A DNA stretch of 64,000 nucleotides from RYN-230 sp963718305 (GTDB taxonomy: Bacteria > Actinomycetota > Actinomycetes > Streptosporangiales > Streptosporangiaceae), in assembly GCA_963718305.1 (NCBI GenBank), contig CAVQZG010000009.1:62001-126000 (forward strand). The letters are read 5' to 3'. Under the pieces are notes generated by a model. It had not been told where the DNA came from and did not search any database. It worked only from the letters and a program-made list of their open reading frames with translations. How positions within the stretch are numbered: position 1 is the stretch's first letter; each line of letters starts with the position of its first letter. Below are positions 7,415-16,720 of this stretch, in pieces. The translations under genes were made by a program, and so were the position numbers.

Positions 7415-9001
7415 TCAGCCCGATCCCCGCACGACGACGTTGTAGACGAAGGCCTGGAACTGGCCGGCGTTGTTGGGCGGCAGCTTGGTGAACCAGATCA
7501 GTACATAACGGCCCTTGGCCGCGCTGCTGGTCTGGAATGTCTGGGTGCCCCCGTCCAGGTGCTTGCGCTTGGCCACCTTGGTGAACGAGGCCAGCCCGGT
7601 GGGGGAGATGGCGTTGCTGTTGCCTACCTCGATGGCCACGTTGGCCCCGGCCGTGGGGCCGAAGGTGACCTGCACCGAGCTCAGGCTCACCTGCTTGCCC
7701 ATGTCCAGCAGCAGGCCGGTGCCCTTCTTCAGGCCGCCGAGCACGGGATTGCCCAGATAGAACTGGGTGTGCCAGGCGGTCGACGGGCTGCCGTCGATGG
7801 CGAACTTGGCCCCGGCGTTGTCCTCGTTCCCGGGGTCGGAGGCCAGGCCGAGCGCGTCGTATCCCTGCGCGCCCACCGGGGTGAGCACCGTTTTGGCCGC
7901 GGTGGACGGGGACGCCGAGTTGCCGCCCGACCTGCCCGGGTTGGCCGAGGGACTCCCGTGGTGGCGGGTCAGGCTGTACACCCCGGTCCCGATGGCCGCG
8001 AGGACGAGCAGGATGACCAGGACGATGGCCAGCCGGGTGAGCAGTGGCCGGCCGTCACTGCGCCGGGGCGGCGTGAAGGCCCGGCCGCCACCGCCGCCGC
8101 CCGGAGTCCAGCCTGCGGTGCCCGGGTAGTCGGACGGCGGTTCCCCGCCGTAGGGCGCCGAGCCCCCGTATTCACCGGGCCGGCTGAAGTTGCCCGCCCG
8201 GGTGGGCGGCGCCGGGGCCGCGGGGGGCGGGGCGAGCGGCGCCGGGATCACCTCTTCGAGCGCCTCGGCGAACAGCGCCGGGGTGGTCAGCGGCGGGCCG
8301 CGGCGACGGTCGCGCTGGAACAGGGCCTGGGACGCGACTTCGTCGATGGAGGCGGGCACGCCCGCGCACACCTGGCGGGGGCTGCACGGCCTGCCGTCGG
8401 CCAGCGGGGCGGGAGGCAGCGTGCCCATCCCCGGCCCGGGCCAGTAACGGGTCAGCGCCGCGTACAGGAGCATGGCCAGCCCGCGGGTGTCGGCCAGGGC
8501 CGGGTCGTCTGCGGTCGTGTCGGACAGCGCGGCGTCGATGCCGACGCCCAGGACCTTCACCCCGCCGCCCGGTGTCCAGCGCAGTGACTGCGGGGTCAGG
8601 CAGAGGTGAGGCACCCCGGATGCGTGCGCGGCCGCCATGGCCTCGGCGGCCTCGGCCACGATCTCCGCACCCCGGGCGGGATCAAGCGGGCCGTCTGCGA
8701 GCAGGTCGTCCAGTGAGTCGCCGGCCACCCACTCCATCACCACGTACGCCTGGTCCCAGTCGTCCTCTACGTCGAAGACCTGGGCCAGCCGCGCGTCAGT
8801 GAGCCTGCTCGCCGCGCGCGCGGCGGTCAGCACCTCGCTGATCCGCGGGAAGCCCGGGGCGAACGTCAGCACGGCGACCGGACGGGCCAGGGTTTCGTCG
8901 ATGGCCTTCCATGCTGCCCAGCCACTGGCGTCGCTGACCCGGTCCTCGAGCCGGTAACGACCGCCGAGCCGGGTACCCGGTTCCGAGATGAAGGTGCTCA
9001 T
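7415..9001 (-). CDS. Membrane pseudokinase with discoidin-like outer domain
   Basis: The first 260 or so residues form a protein-kinase fold, but catalytic residues are missing. There is no lysine in the RPVAVLTF strand, HRD is replaced by HLCLTPQSL, and DFG by GVGID. A Pro/Gly-rich linker, one membrane helix (IVLVILLVLAAIGTGV) and a C-terminal carbohydrate-binding-like domain (FAIDGSPSTAWHTQFY) follow. In mycobacteria these parts are fused to MurJ; here they form a separate 528-residue protein transcribed after murJ. Regulation of lipid II export by phospho-state binding is inferred. ATG at 9001. Confidence 0.85.
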   Translation of the reverse strand: MSTFISEPGTRLGGRYRLEDRVSDASGWAAWKAIDETLARPVAVLTFAPGFPRISEVLTAARAASRLTDARLAQVFDVEDDWDQAYVVMEWVAGDSLDDLLADGPLDPARGAEIVAEAAEAMAAAHASGVPHLCLTPQSLRWTPGGGVKVLGVGIDAALSDTTADDPALADTRGLAMLLYAALTRYWPGPGMGTLPPAPLADGRPCSPRQVCAGVPASIDEVASQALFQRDRRRGPPLTTPALFAEALEEVIPAPLAPPPAAPAPPTRAGNFSRPGEYGGSAPYGGEPPSDYPGTAGWTPGGGGGGRAFTPPRRSDGRPLLTRLAIVLVILLVLAAIGTGVYSLTRHHGSPSANPGRSGGNSASPSTAAKTVLTPVGAQGYDALGLASDPGNEDNAGAKFAIDGSPSTAWHTQFYLGNPVLGGLKKGTGLLLDMGKQVSLSSVQVTFGPTAGANVAIEVGNSNAISPTGLASFTKVAKRKHLDGGTQTFQTSSAAKGRYVLIWFTKLPPNNAGQFQAFVYNVVVRGSG

Positions 9002-9271
9002 AGGCCTGAAGTCAAGAGCGGGGCAGCCCTCGACCCTCCTTCCGAGCCCCCGGACATGCGGACGTTGACGAGCGCGTATTCGTGGTGCTGGACACCATGC
9101 TAAGCCGCCGGAGGTCCCAGGATGCGTCCTGGCTGCCCCGGCGGCGAAAACCGTTACATGTGAGAGACACCAGCTTCGCCTCTCGATAACCCCGCCTGGG
9201 ACCATCGGTGTGGGTGTGACCAGCGTTACCCCGCCGCGTCCCTGAGGTGCTGCTCACCGACCAGGTGCTGC

Positions 9272-11179
9272 TCACCGACGCAGCCGGGTCTTCACGGTGG
9301 ACATCAGCACGGTCACCTCGCTGATCCCGAGCGCCCGGGAAAACAGCAGGTAGAGCAGCAGGCCGCCGCTGCCACCCAGGAACAGGGTGACGAACCCGAA
9401 GACCGGGCCCGGCGCGAAGAGCACGCCGACCATGAACGTCACCGCCCAGGCGAAGAGCACGGCCGGCACGGCGGCCAGGTGCATCCGCCCCAGGCTGTCC
9501 GCGATCTGGCGGCCGGCCAGGCCGCCCAGGCGGCGGCTGAGGATGCGCCAGGACACCACCGCGCCCACCACGTTGGACACGCCGAACGAGAGCGCCAGGC
9601 CTTCCACCACGTGGCCGGCCGGGACCACCTTGAGCACGAGCAGGCTGATGCCGATGTTGGCCGCCATCACCGCGACGCCGACGAACATGGGGGTACGGCT
9701 GTCGTGCAGCGCGTAGAAGACCCGCAGCAGCAGCTGGAACATCATGTACGGCACCAGGCCGAGGGAGAAGAGGGCGAACACTTCGCCGATGTAGCGGGCT
9801 TCGTCCACCGTCGTACTGCCGTGCGCGATCAGGAACTCGGCCAGCGGGGGCCCGAGCACGAGGAGCAGCAGCGCGGCGGGCACCACGATGACCGACGACA
9901 GCCGGACCCCGGTGGAGAAGTCGTCCCGGACCAGCGGGTAGCGGCGCTCCGCGGCGTGCGCGCTCATCCGGGGCAGCAGCGCGGTGATCACCGACACCCC
10001 GATGATCGCGTACGGCAGCTGGAACAGCTGCCAGGCGTAGCTGTAGGTGGAGAACGAGTCGTAGGCCGCGCCGGGCCGCACCGACGCCGCGTTGGCCACG
10101 TTCTGTACCACGAGGAAGGACGCCTGGGTGGTCAGCACGTAGCCGAACAGCGGTGCCGCCATCCGGCGGATCTCCCTGACCTCGTGCCGCCGGAAGTCGA
10201 ACCGCGGGTGCCAGCGGAAGCCCACCCGGCGCAGGAACGGGATCAGGGCCGCGGTCTGCGCGATGATGCCCAGCGTCGTGCCGAAGCCGAGCAGCTGGAC
10301 CTGGCTGGCGGAGATGGTCGAGGGGTTGGTGCCGATGCCGCCGGTGGCGATGAACAGCAGCAGGACACCGATCACCACGATGTTGTTGATGACCGGGGTC
10401 CACATGGGCGCGGCGAAGTGACCCCGCGCGTTCAGGATCCCGCCGGCCAGCGAGCTCACCCCGTAGAAGAAGATCTGCGGGATGAAGAAGTACGCGAAGA
10501 TCACCATCAGGTGGTGCTCGGGGCCGGTAATGGCGTGGGCGTACAGGTCGACCAGCAGGCCCGCGGCTAGCGTGGCCACCACGGTGAGCCCGAGCAGCGC
10601 GCTGGTGGCCAGGGTGAACATCCGCTGGTCGTAGGCTTCGCCGCCGTCGGAGTCCCGCTTGGCCGCAGTGACCAGCAGCGGGACTATGACACTGGTCAGG
10701 ATGCCGCCGAGCATCAGGTCATAGACCGCGTTGGGCAGCGTGTTGGCGTTGTTGTATGCGTTGGCGATGCCGGTCACGCCGAGCGCGTAGACGAGCATCA
10801 GCGTGCGCAGGAAACCGGTCCCGCGTGAGGCCAGCGTGCCCACGGCCATCATCGAGCTGGAGCGGAGCAGGCTGCCGCCCTCGGGTCCGGGAGCAGACCG
10901 GCCCGGGCCGCCGCTGCCCGGGCCGCCGCTGCCCGGAGCGCCGCTGCCCGGAGCGCCGCTGCCCGGAGCGCCGCCGCCGTGGCCCGCGTGGCCGGGGCCC
11001 TCGCCGGGGAGTTCCTGGCCCGTCCCGCCGGGACCGCGGTCGCGGTCCTGGATCACGCCACTGCCCGCATTGCCCGTGCCCGCCGCGTGCGCTCCGGCGT
11101 GATGCCGTCCGGAGGCACGGCGCCGCCCCCGGCCGCCATCAGGGGCGGTCCACCCGGCCTGGGGCGCTGGCGTACTCAT
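9272..11179 (-). CDS. murJ: Lipid II flippase MurJ (MviN)
   Basis: A 635-residue MOP-family transporter that flips lipid-linked peptidoglycan precursor across the membrane. The core has about 14 hydrophobic helices, starting MMAVGTLASRGTGFLRT near residue 110, with NAYNNANTLPNAVYDLM close behind. The ATG at 11179 overlaps the 3' end of the DUF6049 gene by 41 bp, indicating translational coupling. The first 100 residues are disordered and hold GSGAP pentapeptide repeats. The C-terminus ends in RTRLRR-like residues on the cytosolic side. The pseudokinase follows downstream. Confidence 0.95.
   Translation of the reverse strand: MSTPAPQAGWTAPDGGRGRRRASGRHHAGAHAAGTGNAGSGVIQDRDRGPGGTGQELPGEGPGHAGHGGGAPGSGAPGSGAPGSGGPGSGGPGRSAPGPEGGSLLRSSSMMAVGTLASRGTGFLRTLMLVYALGVTGIANAYNNANTLPNAVYDLMLGGILTSVIVPLLVTAAKRDSDGGEAYDQRMFTLATSALLGLTVVATLAAGLLVDLYAHAITGPEHHLMVIFAYFFIPQIFFYGVSSLAGGILNARGHFAAPMWTPVINNIVVIGVLLLFIATGGIGTNPSTISASQVQLLGFGTTLGIIAQTAALIPFLRRVGFRWHPRFDFRRHEVREIRRMAAPLFGYVLTTQASFLVVQNVANAASVRPGAAYDSFSTYSYAWQLFQLPYAIIGVSVITALLPRMSAHAAERRYPLVRDDFSTGVRLSSVIVVPAALLLLVLGPPLAEFLIAHGSTTVDEARYIGEVFALFSLGLVPYMMFQLLLRVFYALHDSRTPMFVGVAVMAANIGISLLVLKVVPAGHVVEGLALSFGVSNVVGAVVSWRILSRRLGGLAGRQIADSLGRMHLAAVPAVLFAWAVTFMVGVLFAPGPVFGFVTLFLGGSGGLLLYLLFSRALGISEVTVLMSTVKTRLRR
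10906..10980. repeat. 15-bp tandem repeat, 5 copies, inside murJ
   Basis: The unit GGCCGCCGCTGCCCG and its near-identical form GAGCGCCGCTGCCCG repeat from 10906 to 10980. They encode GSGAP/GSGGP pentapeptides in the disordered MurJ N-terminus. Copy number may vary between strains without shifting frame. Confidence 0.85.
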
Positions 11180-13598
11180 CCGGCTCCTCGGGTGTGTGGT
11201 GCTCACGGGCAGGCTCGGAGACGACGGTATCCGTTTCGCCGGACGATCCGGTGGGTTCCGCACCGTTCGCGTCCTGACCTGGGCCGGGGGTGCGACGTGG
11301 GGACAGCAGTGCGCCGCGCGCGCCGCCGCCGCGGCGGATCGCCCGGGCGATCGCGGTGACCACGAAGACGGCGAGGGCGATGGCCACGATGACCAGGGCC
11401 GTGGTGCCGAAATGGGTGGCATCCACGGTGAGCTTGGCCTGGGTCCCGGGCAGCGGCGCCCCGTTCGGCGCGGCCAGGCTCAGCCGGAGCACCGTGGAGC
11501 CGGCCACCGCGGAGCGCACCTTGATCACCACAGTCCGCTGCTGGTGCGGCGGGATGGTGATGGTGGTGACGAGGGGGTGGATGGTCATCCGGCCCGAGGG
11601 GGCCCGCACCCGCAGCAGCACGGTGGCCGACCGGTTCAGCCGGTTGTTGATCGATACCGGGACGGGGCCGGACTTCCCGGTCAGGGTGTCCTGCCCGGTG
11701 TCGATGATGCGGACCTGCCGTTCTTGCGCGGCGAGGTACGCAGACACCGAGGCCAGCAGGGCTTTCGCCTGGCGGGGGTGGCCCCGCCAGGCTGACGATT
11801 CCACCGCGGCCACCGTGCCGGCCAGGTAGGTGGTCGGCTTCAGGCCGAACATGCTGGCCTGCAACCGGATATTGTCCTCCAGGCCCTTGACCTTGCGGAG
11901 CAGGGACCGGTGCAGTTCGCCGCGGCCGAACTTCGTCGCAGGCGGCCGCGCCCGCGGTACCTGCCCGGCCTGGGAGTTCGCACTGATCAGGCTGGACACG
12001 CTGGCCGGCCGCAGCCAGGGCGCGTCGTCGCTCTCGGTCAGCAGGGCGGTGGCCAGGCTGACGGTGGGATTCCACTGGCGGGGCGGGGCGATCACCACGG
12101 AACGCGGGGTGGCCGGGGCCTCCGCGACGATCATCGCGGTCTCGGCCAGGAAGCGCTGCTCGGTCGCGAACGAGCCGGCCGCGGCGGCCGCCTGCACGGT
12201 GCTGGCCGACTCACCGCTGGCGGCCCGTGACCCGGTGGCCCTTGGCCCGCTGGTCTGCGATCTGCGGGCCTGCGCGGCCGTCGGCCCGTCGGCCAGGACC
12301 TGGCTGAGGGTCTTGTCGCTCAGGGCCACATGCACGCCGGCGTCCACTCCGTCCAGGGCACTGGTAATGGCGCTGGGCGTGTACAGCGGTGTCGTCTTGG
12401 GCGGCATCAGTGAGCTGTTCAGGATCACGGAGCTCACCCCGGTCGAGGCCAGGCTGCCGAGAACCCCGAAGTCGGCGGTCCCGGCAGCCGGCCAGGCGAT
12501 CGTGCTGCCGCCGCCGGCCGCGGGACGCTGGGTGCCGCCCAGGAACCGGCCCGCCACGTCGTCCCCCTTGTCCTGGGCCCGCTTCAGGTCGGTGTCCAGG
12601 CCGGCGTGCGTGAGGGCGGACACGTCCACATCCGCGTAGGGGGTGACGAAGTAGTCCTGCTGCGCGGTGACCGAGTGCAGCTGGGTCAGCCAGGTGCGGG
12701 CCGCCGGGCTGGCCCGCTTGGTGACCGCGCCGGAGCAGGTGGCGGTCCCGCCCACCTGGTAGGCCTGGCGCATGACCGCGGCGCTGGACAGCACGCTGGG
12801 GTCGATAGCCCAGGTCAGGTCGGCGCGCACAGCCTCCGGTGTGCTGCCCGCGGCGAGCAGCCGGCCGAGCCGCCCGCCCGCCGTCAGGCTGGCGGCCAGA
12901 GCGTTGTTGAGCAGGGCGGGGCACGCTACCTGCTCGGGCGGGCTGAACACGGGCCAGATCCAGGCGATCTTCATCCGCTGGGTCAGCCCGGCCGCCGCCC
13001 TGGACCCCGGCCAGAAGGGCAGGAAGGTGCGGTCGGTGCTCAGCGTGTCGCCCCTGGAATCCAGCTCGGCCGCCAGCGGGTAAACGCCGAAGGTGCTCAG
13101 CGGGAGGGTGGCGGCGGGGATGGTGACCGTCCAGTCCCGGACCGCGCCTGGGGCCAGCGTCCCGGGCAGCCGGGCCAGCGCGCCGGGCAGCGGTTCGTCC
13201 GCCGAGGGCAGGTTCCCGGCGGCGTACTCGCTGAGGGCGGCGCGGCTGGTGAGCCTGAAGATAGAGGACGAGAGCTGGACCGTCAGGCCGGATACCGCGG
13301 TCCGGGTCGGGTTGCTGACCGTGCCCTCGACGGTGACCCGGCGCCCAGGCCTGGCGATCTGCGGATTCACCGAGGTGATGCCGACCGTCACCGGCCGGGC
13401 CGCCGCGGCGGCCGTGCGTGACGCCCCCGCCCGTGCGGCGGCCGCCGTGACCGCGGCAGCCGCGCCGCTCCCGGCCAGCGCGGGGCCGCCGGCCACCAGC
13501 GCGACAAACGCGCACGCCAGCACGCAGCGCCGGGCCAGCCTAGGCCACGCGGGCCTGGCAGGCCTCTGGTCGCGCTGCGTTGGGCACTGACGCGGCAT
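11139..13598 (-). CDS. DUF6049 family secreted/anchored protein
   Basis: An 819-residue protein of the family encoded directly upstream of murJ in many actinobacteria. It has an N-terminal signal region (RCVLACAFVALVAGGPALAG, about residues 24-43), a large extracytoplasmic region with Ig-like beta segments (VTVGITSVNPQIARPGRRVT), and a C-terminal helix (TALVIVAIALAVFVVTAI) followed by basic residues. The function is unknown; a cell-wall role is inferred from linkage to MurJ. ATG at 13598 was chosen over an upstream start because it directly precedes the signal region. Confidence 0.85.
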   Translation of the reverse strand: MPRQCPTQRDQRPARPAWPRLARRCVLACAFVALVAGGPALAGSGAAAAVTAAAARAGASRTAAAAARPVTVGITSVNPQIARPGRRVTVEGTVSNPTRTAVSGLTVQLSSSIFRLTSRAALSEYAAGNLPSADEPLPGALARLPGTLAPGAVRDWTVTIPAATLPLSTFGVYPLAAELDSRGDTLSTDRTFLPFWPGSRAAAGLTQRMKIAWIWPVFSPPEQVACPALLNNALAASLTAGGRLGRLLAAGSTPEAVRADLTWAIDPSVLSSAAVMRQAYQVGGTATCSGAVTKRASPAARTWLTQLHSVTAQQDYFVTPYADVDVSALTHAGLDTDLKRAQDKGDDVAGRFLGGTQRPAAGGGSTIAWPAAGTADFGVLGSLASTGVSSVILNSSLMPPKTTPLYTPSAITSALDGVDAGVHVALSDKTLSQVLADGPTAAQARRSQTSGPRATGSRAASGESASTVQAAAAAGSFATEQRFLAETAMIVAEAPATPRSVVIAPPRQWNPTVSLATALLTESDDAPWLRPASVSSLISANSQAGQVPRARPPATKFGRGELHRSLLRKVKGLEDNIRLQASMFGLKPTTYLAGTVAAVESSAWRGHPRQAKALLASVSAYLAAQERQVRIIDTGQDTLTGKSGPVPVSINNRLNRSATVLLRVRAPSGRMTIHPLVTTITIPPHQQRTVVIKVRSAVAGSTVLRLSLAAPNGAPLPGTQAKLTVDATHFGTTALVIVAIALAVFVVTAIARAIRRGGGARGALLSPRRTPGPGQDANGAEPTGSSGETDTVVSEPAREHHTPEEPDEYASAPGRVDRP

Positions 13599-13691
13599 GC
13601 CGGAAATGCTATTGCCGTTCCCTGAGTGCTCTTCCAAGATGAGCCCGAGCGCCCTGGATTTCCCCCGGCCCACCACTACCCCCTACCCTCA

Positions 13692-15182
13692 ATGCCCGTG
13701 CCAGATACCACGCCGATCGGCCCGGAACAGCTGAAGGCCGCCGCCGCGCTGCTGCGTCAGACGGCTGCGCCCGCGGCGGAACTGGGCCGCATCTTTGCCC
13801 GGAACGGGCATCAGCTGGCGCTGGTAGGCGGTCCGGTCCGGGACGCGTTCCTCGGCCGCGCCCACAGTGACCTGGACCTGGCCACGGACGCGACCCCGCC
13901 GCAGGTCCTGGCCATCGCCCGGGACTGGGCGGACAAGGTCTGGGAGACCGGCATCGAGTTCGGCACCGTGGGGCTGCGCAAGGGTGACACCATTCTGGAG
14001 ATCACCACCTACCGCAGCGAGACCTACGCGCCCGACTCACGCAAGCCCACGGGCATCCGGTACGGCACCTCGCTCGAGGCCGATCTGCGGCGGCGTGACT
14101 TCACCGTGAACGCGATGGCGGCCCGGCTGCCATCGCTGGAGCTGGTGGACCCGTTCGGCGGCCTGCGGGACCTCCGGGACAAGGTGCTGCGCACCCCGGG
14201 GAGCCCGGAGGAGTCGTTCACCGACGACCCGCTCCGGATCATGCGCGCGGCCCGCTTCACCGCGCAGCTGGGTTTCACCGTGGCCCCGGAGGTGGCTGCG
14301 GCCATGCGGGAACTGGCGCCCCGGCTCAAGGTTCCCTCCGCGGAGCGGATCCGCGATGAGCTCAGCAAGCTGCTGCTGGCTCCGCGCTCGCGCGACGTGG
14401 TCCGCGGGATCGAGCTGATGGTGGACACCGGGGTGGCGGACGTGGTCCTGCCCGAGATACCCAGGCTGCGGCTGGAAACCGACGAGCACATGCGGCACAA
14501 GGACGTGTACCAGCACTCGCTGACCGTCCTGGGGCAGGCCATCGAGCTCGAGGAGCACTATGGTCTGCAGCCGGACCTGGTAGTCCGGCTGGCGGCGCTG
14601 CTGCACGACATTGGCAAGCCGAAGACGCGCTCGCTGCTGCCGGACGGGCGGGTGGCCTTCCACCATCACGAGGTGGTCGGCGCGGCCATGGCCCGGTCCC
14701 GGCTGAAGGCGCTGCGCTTCTCGTCTGCGGTGGTGGCCGACGTGAGCACCCTGATCGCGCTGCACCTGCGGTTCCACGGGTACGGGCCGGGTGAGTGGAC
14801 GGACTCCGCGGTCCGCCGCTACGTGCGGGACGCCGGGGCGCTGCTGACCCGGCTGCACGTCCTCACCCGGGCCGACTGCACCACCCGGAACCGGGCCAAG
14901 GCGGCCCGCCTGGCCCGGGCCCAGGACGGCCTGGAGCAGCGCATCGTGGCCCTCAGCGCCCAGGAGGAACTCAAGAAGATCCGGCCCGACCTGGATGGCC
15001 ACCAGATCATGACCATCCTGGGCCTGCCGTCTGGCCGCGAGGTCGGCCGGGCTTATCAGTACCTGCTGGACCTGCGGATGGAGCACGGCCCACTGGGCCC
15101 CGAGCGGGCCACTCAGGAACTGCGGGACTGGGCCGAGGCCGAGGGACTCGGGTCGCCGCCTGACCCGGCCGGCAGCGGCTGA
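13692..15182 (+). CDS. pcnA: CCA tRNA nucleotidyltransferase
   Basis: This enzyme adds or repairs the 3' CCA of tRNAs from CTP and ATP. The 496-residue product has the class II head motif LVGGPVRDAFLGR with the catalytic DLDLATDA near residues 57-64, the RRRDFTVNAMA segment, and an HD domain (LLHDIGKP). This matches the actinobacterial HD-containing type. The ATG at 13692 sits six bases after TACCCT, suggesting a leaderless transcript. The gene diverges from DUF6049, and its 3' end overlaps the convergent MFS gene by 70 bp. Confidence 0.95.
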   Translation: MPVPDTTPIGPEQLKAAAALLRQTAAPAAELGRIFARNGHQLALVGGPVRDAFLGRAHSDLDLATDATPPQVLAIARDWADKVWETGIEFGTVGLRKGDTILEITTYRSETYAPDSRKPTGIRYGTSLEADLRRRDFTVNAMAARLPSLELVDPFGGLRDLRDKVLRTPGSPEESFTDDPLRIMRAARFTAQLGFTVAPEVAAAMRELAPRLKVPSAERIRDELSKLLLAPRSRDVVRGIELMVDTGVADVVLPEIPRLRLETDEHMRHKDVYQHSLTVLGQAIELEEHYGLQPDLVVRLAALLHDIGKPKTRSLLPDGRVAFHHHEVVGAAMARSRLKALRFSSAVVADVSTLIALHLRFHGYGPGEWTDSAVRRYVRDAGALLTRLHVLTRADCTTRNRAKAARLARAQDGLEQRIVALSAQEELKKIRPDLDGHQIMTILGLPSGREVGRAYQYLLDLRMEHGPLGPERATQELRDWAEAEGLGSPPDPAGSG

Positions 15183-16525
15183 CCGCCCTCCGGTGACGGC
15201 AGCCGGCTGGCCAGCCAGTACGCCGCCGCGGTGACCGCGTACCCCACGGCGACTACCCCGATCATGACCGGCGACCGCCCATTGACGGGCATGAATACGG
15301 CACTGAGCCCGGCGCCGGCCACGAACGTGATGTTGAACGTCATGTCGTAGAAGGAGAAGACGCGGCCCCGGTAGTCGTCGTCCACCTCTTCCTGCAAGAT
15401 CGTGGTCGCGCAGATCGCCACTCCCTGCCCGGCCAGGTTCAGGGCGAACCCGATGATCAGGAACGCAACCTGGCTGAAGGTCTCGCCCAGCGGGCCGCTG
15501 ATGATCGCGGCCATGGCGAGCAGGACCGTGATCCAGGCCGGCTTGCCGAGCATCCTGGCCAGCCGCGGGGTGATCAGCGCCGCACAGGCGTACCCGAGCG
15601 CGGAGGCGATCACGAGCACCGTGTAGTGGCTGAGCGCCGCGTTGGCCCCGGCCGCGCGATAGAAGTAGTTCCGGTAGAGCAGGATCGACATCAAGAACAA
15701 GATCCCGTAGAGGAACCGGTTCCCGCCGGTGGCGCCCAGCGCTGCGGCCGGCCCGCGGCGGCGCAGGACGTACCGGGCCCCGGCGGCCAGCCCGGCGAGC
15801 ACGGCCGAGAACTCACCCAGCACACCCGGAGGCCGCTCGCCCGGCTCATAGGAAGGTCCGAGCAACGGGCGCGGCATGGTCCGGGCCACCAGGCTGGCCA
15901 GGACGTAGCACAGGCCGGCCACCAGCAGGGTGACGGCGGATCCGGTCCGCCCGCTACCGGTCGCCACATGGACACCCAGGCCGACGATCCCGCCGACCGC
16001 GGCCATGATCCCGCCCGCGGTCGGTGACACGGAGTTGGCCATGACCAGCTTGTCCTCCGGGACCACGTGCGGCAGCGCGGCGGACAGCGAGGACAGGAAG
16101 AACCGGTTGACCCCCAGCACCAGCAGGACGCCCGCGTACAGCGGGATGCCCAGGTTGCCCGAGGCGACCAGCGCGGCGGTCAGCACCACGAACGCGGTGC
16201 GCAGCAGGGCCGACCAGACCAGAATCTGGCGGCGGGACCAGCGGTCGATGAACACCCCGGCAAACGGCCCGATCAGCGAATAGGGGAGATACAGCACCGC
16301 GAACGCCGCCGCGGCCGAGGCCGGGTCCGGGAACGAGGTGCTGTTAAAGAAGACGTAGGAGCCGAGCCCGGCGGTGAAGATGCCATCTCCGGTCTGCGAG
16401 ATCAGCCGGGTCGCGAACAGCCGCCGGAAATCCCGCTCCCGCAGGAGAGTCCGCAGATCAGCAACGAAGGACGAGCCGGTTCGCCGGCCGCGCAGCTTCG
16501 CCTTCACGGCGGCCAGGACGGTCAC
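15113..16525 (-). CDS. MFS transporter
   Basis: A 470-residue integral membrane protein with about 12 predicted helices. The motif FIDRWSRRQILVWS, between helices 2 and 3, matches the MFS signature (G/A)xxxDRxGRR. The overall pattern resembles actinobacterial MFS exporters of the enterobactin-exporter/macrolide-efflux type; the substrate is unknown. GTG start at 16525. The last 23 codons overlap the end of pcnA on the other strand. Confidence 0.88.
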   Translation of the reverse strand: MTVLAAVKAKLRGRRTGSSFVADLRTLLRERDFRRLFATRLISQTGDGIFTAGLGSYVFFNSTSFPDPASAAAAFAVLYLPYSLIGPFAGVFIDRWSRRQILVWSALLRTAFVVLTAALVASGNLGIPLYAGVLLVLGVNRFFLSSLSAALPHVVPEDKLVMANSVSPTAGGIMAAVGGIVGLGVHVATGSGRTGSAVTLLVAGLCYVLASLVARTMPRPLLGPSYEPGERPPGVLGEFSAVLAGLAAGARYVLRRRGPAAALGATGGNRFLYGILFLMSILLYRNYFYRAAGANAALSHYTVLVIASALGYACAALITPRLARMLGKPAWITVLLAMAAIISGPLGETFSQVAFLIIGFALNLAGQGVAICATTILQEEVDDDYRGRVFSFYDMTFNITFVAGAGLSAVFMPVNGRSPVMIGVVAVGYAVTAAAYWLASRLPSPEGGQPLPAGSGGDPSPSASAQSRSS

Positions 16526-16622
16526 TCGTACAGGCTACGGGGGAGGATCCTGCGGGAAACCCCCGTGCCTGGCGCGCTGCTTAATGTTTCCGTATGGGCC
16601 GGGCAAAGGGCCCAAACCGGGA

Positions 16623-16661
16623 AACGGCACGTGCCCGCCAGGCAGGCGGGCACGTGCCGTT
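16623..16661. terminator. Strong hairpin between ino1 and MFS gene
   Basis: Perfect 17-bp arms at 16623-16639 and 16645-16661 enclose the 5-nt loop AGGCA. The hairpin is about 60-100 bp downstream of the ino1 stop and upstream of the MFS start. There is no T-tract, as is common in high-GC actinobacteria. Confidence 0.7.
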
Positions 16662-16720
16662 CCCAGGCTGGCGCTGCGCCAGCACCCGGTACTCCGCACC
16701 CGGTAGTCAGCGCTCGATGC

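Noticed and set aside
6821..8587. 588-codon open frame on the plus strand opposite sigM and the pseudokinase
   Set aside because: Antisense shadow of two conserved genes; Arg/Gln/His-rich product without homology, as expected at this GC content.
10906..10980. CRISPR-like array
   Set aside because: Units are contiguous 15-mers without spacers, inside murJ; a coding tandem repeat. No CRISPR array was seen anywhere in the window.
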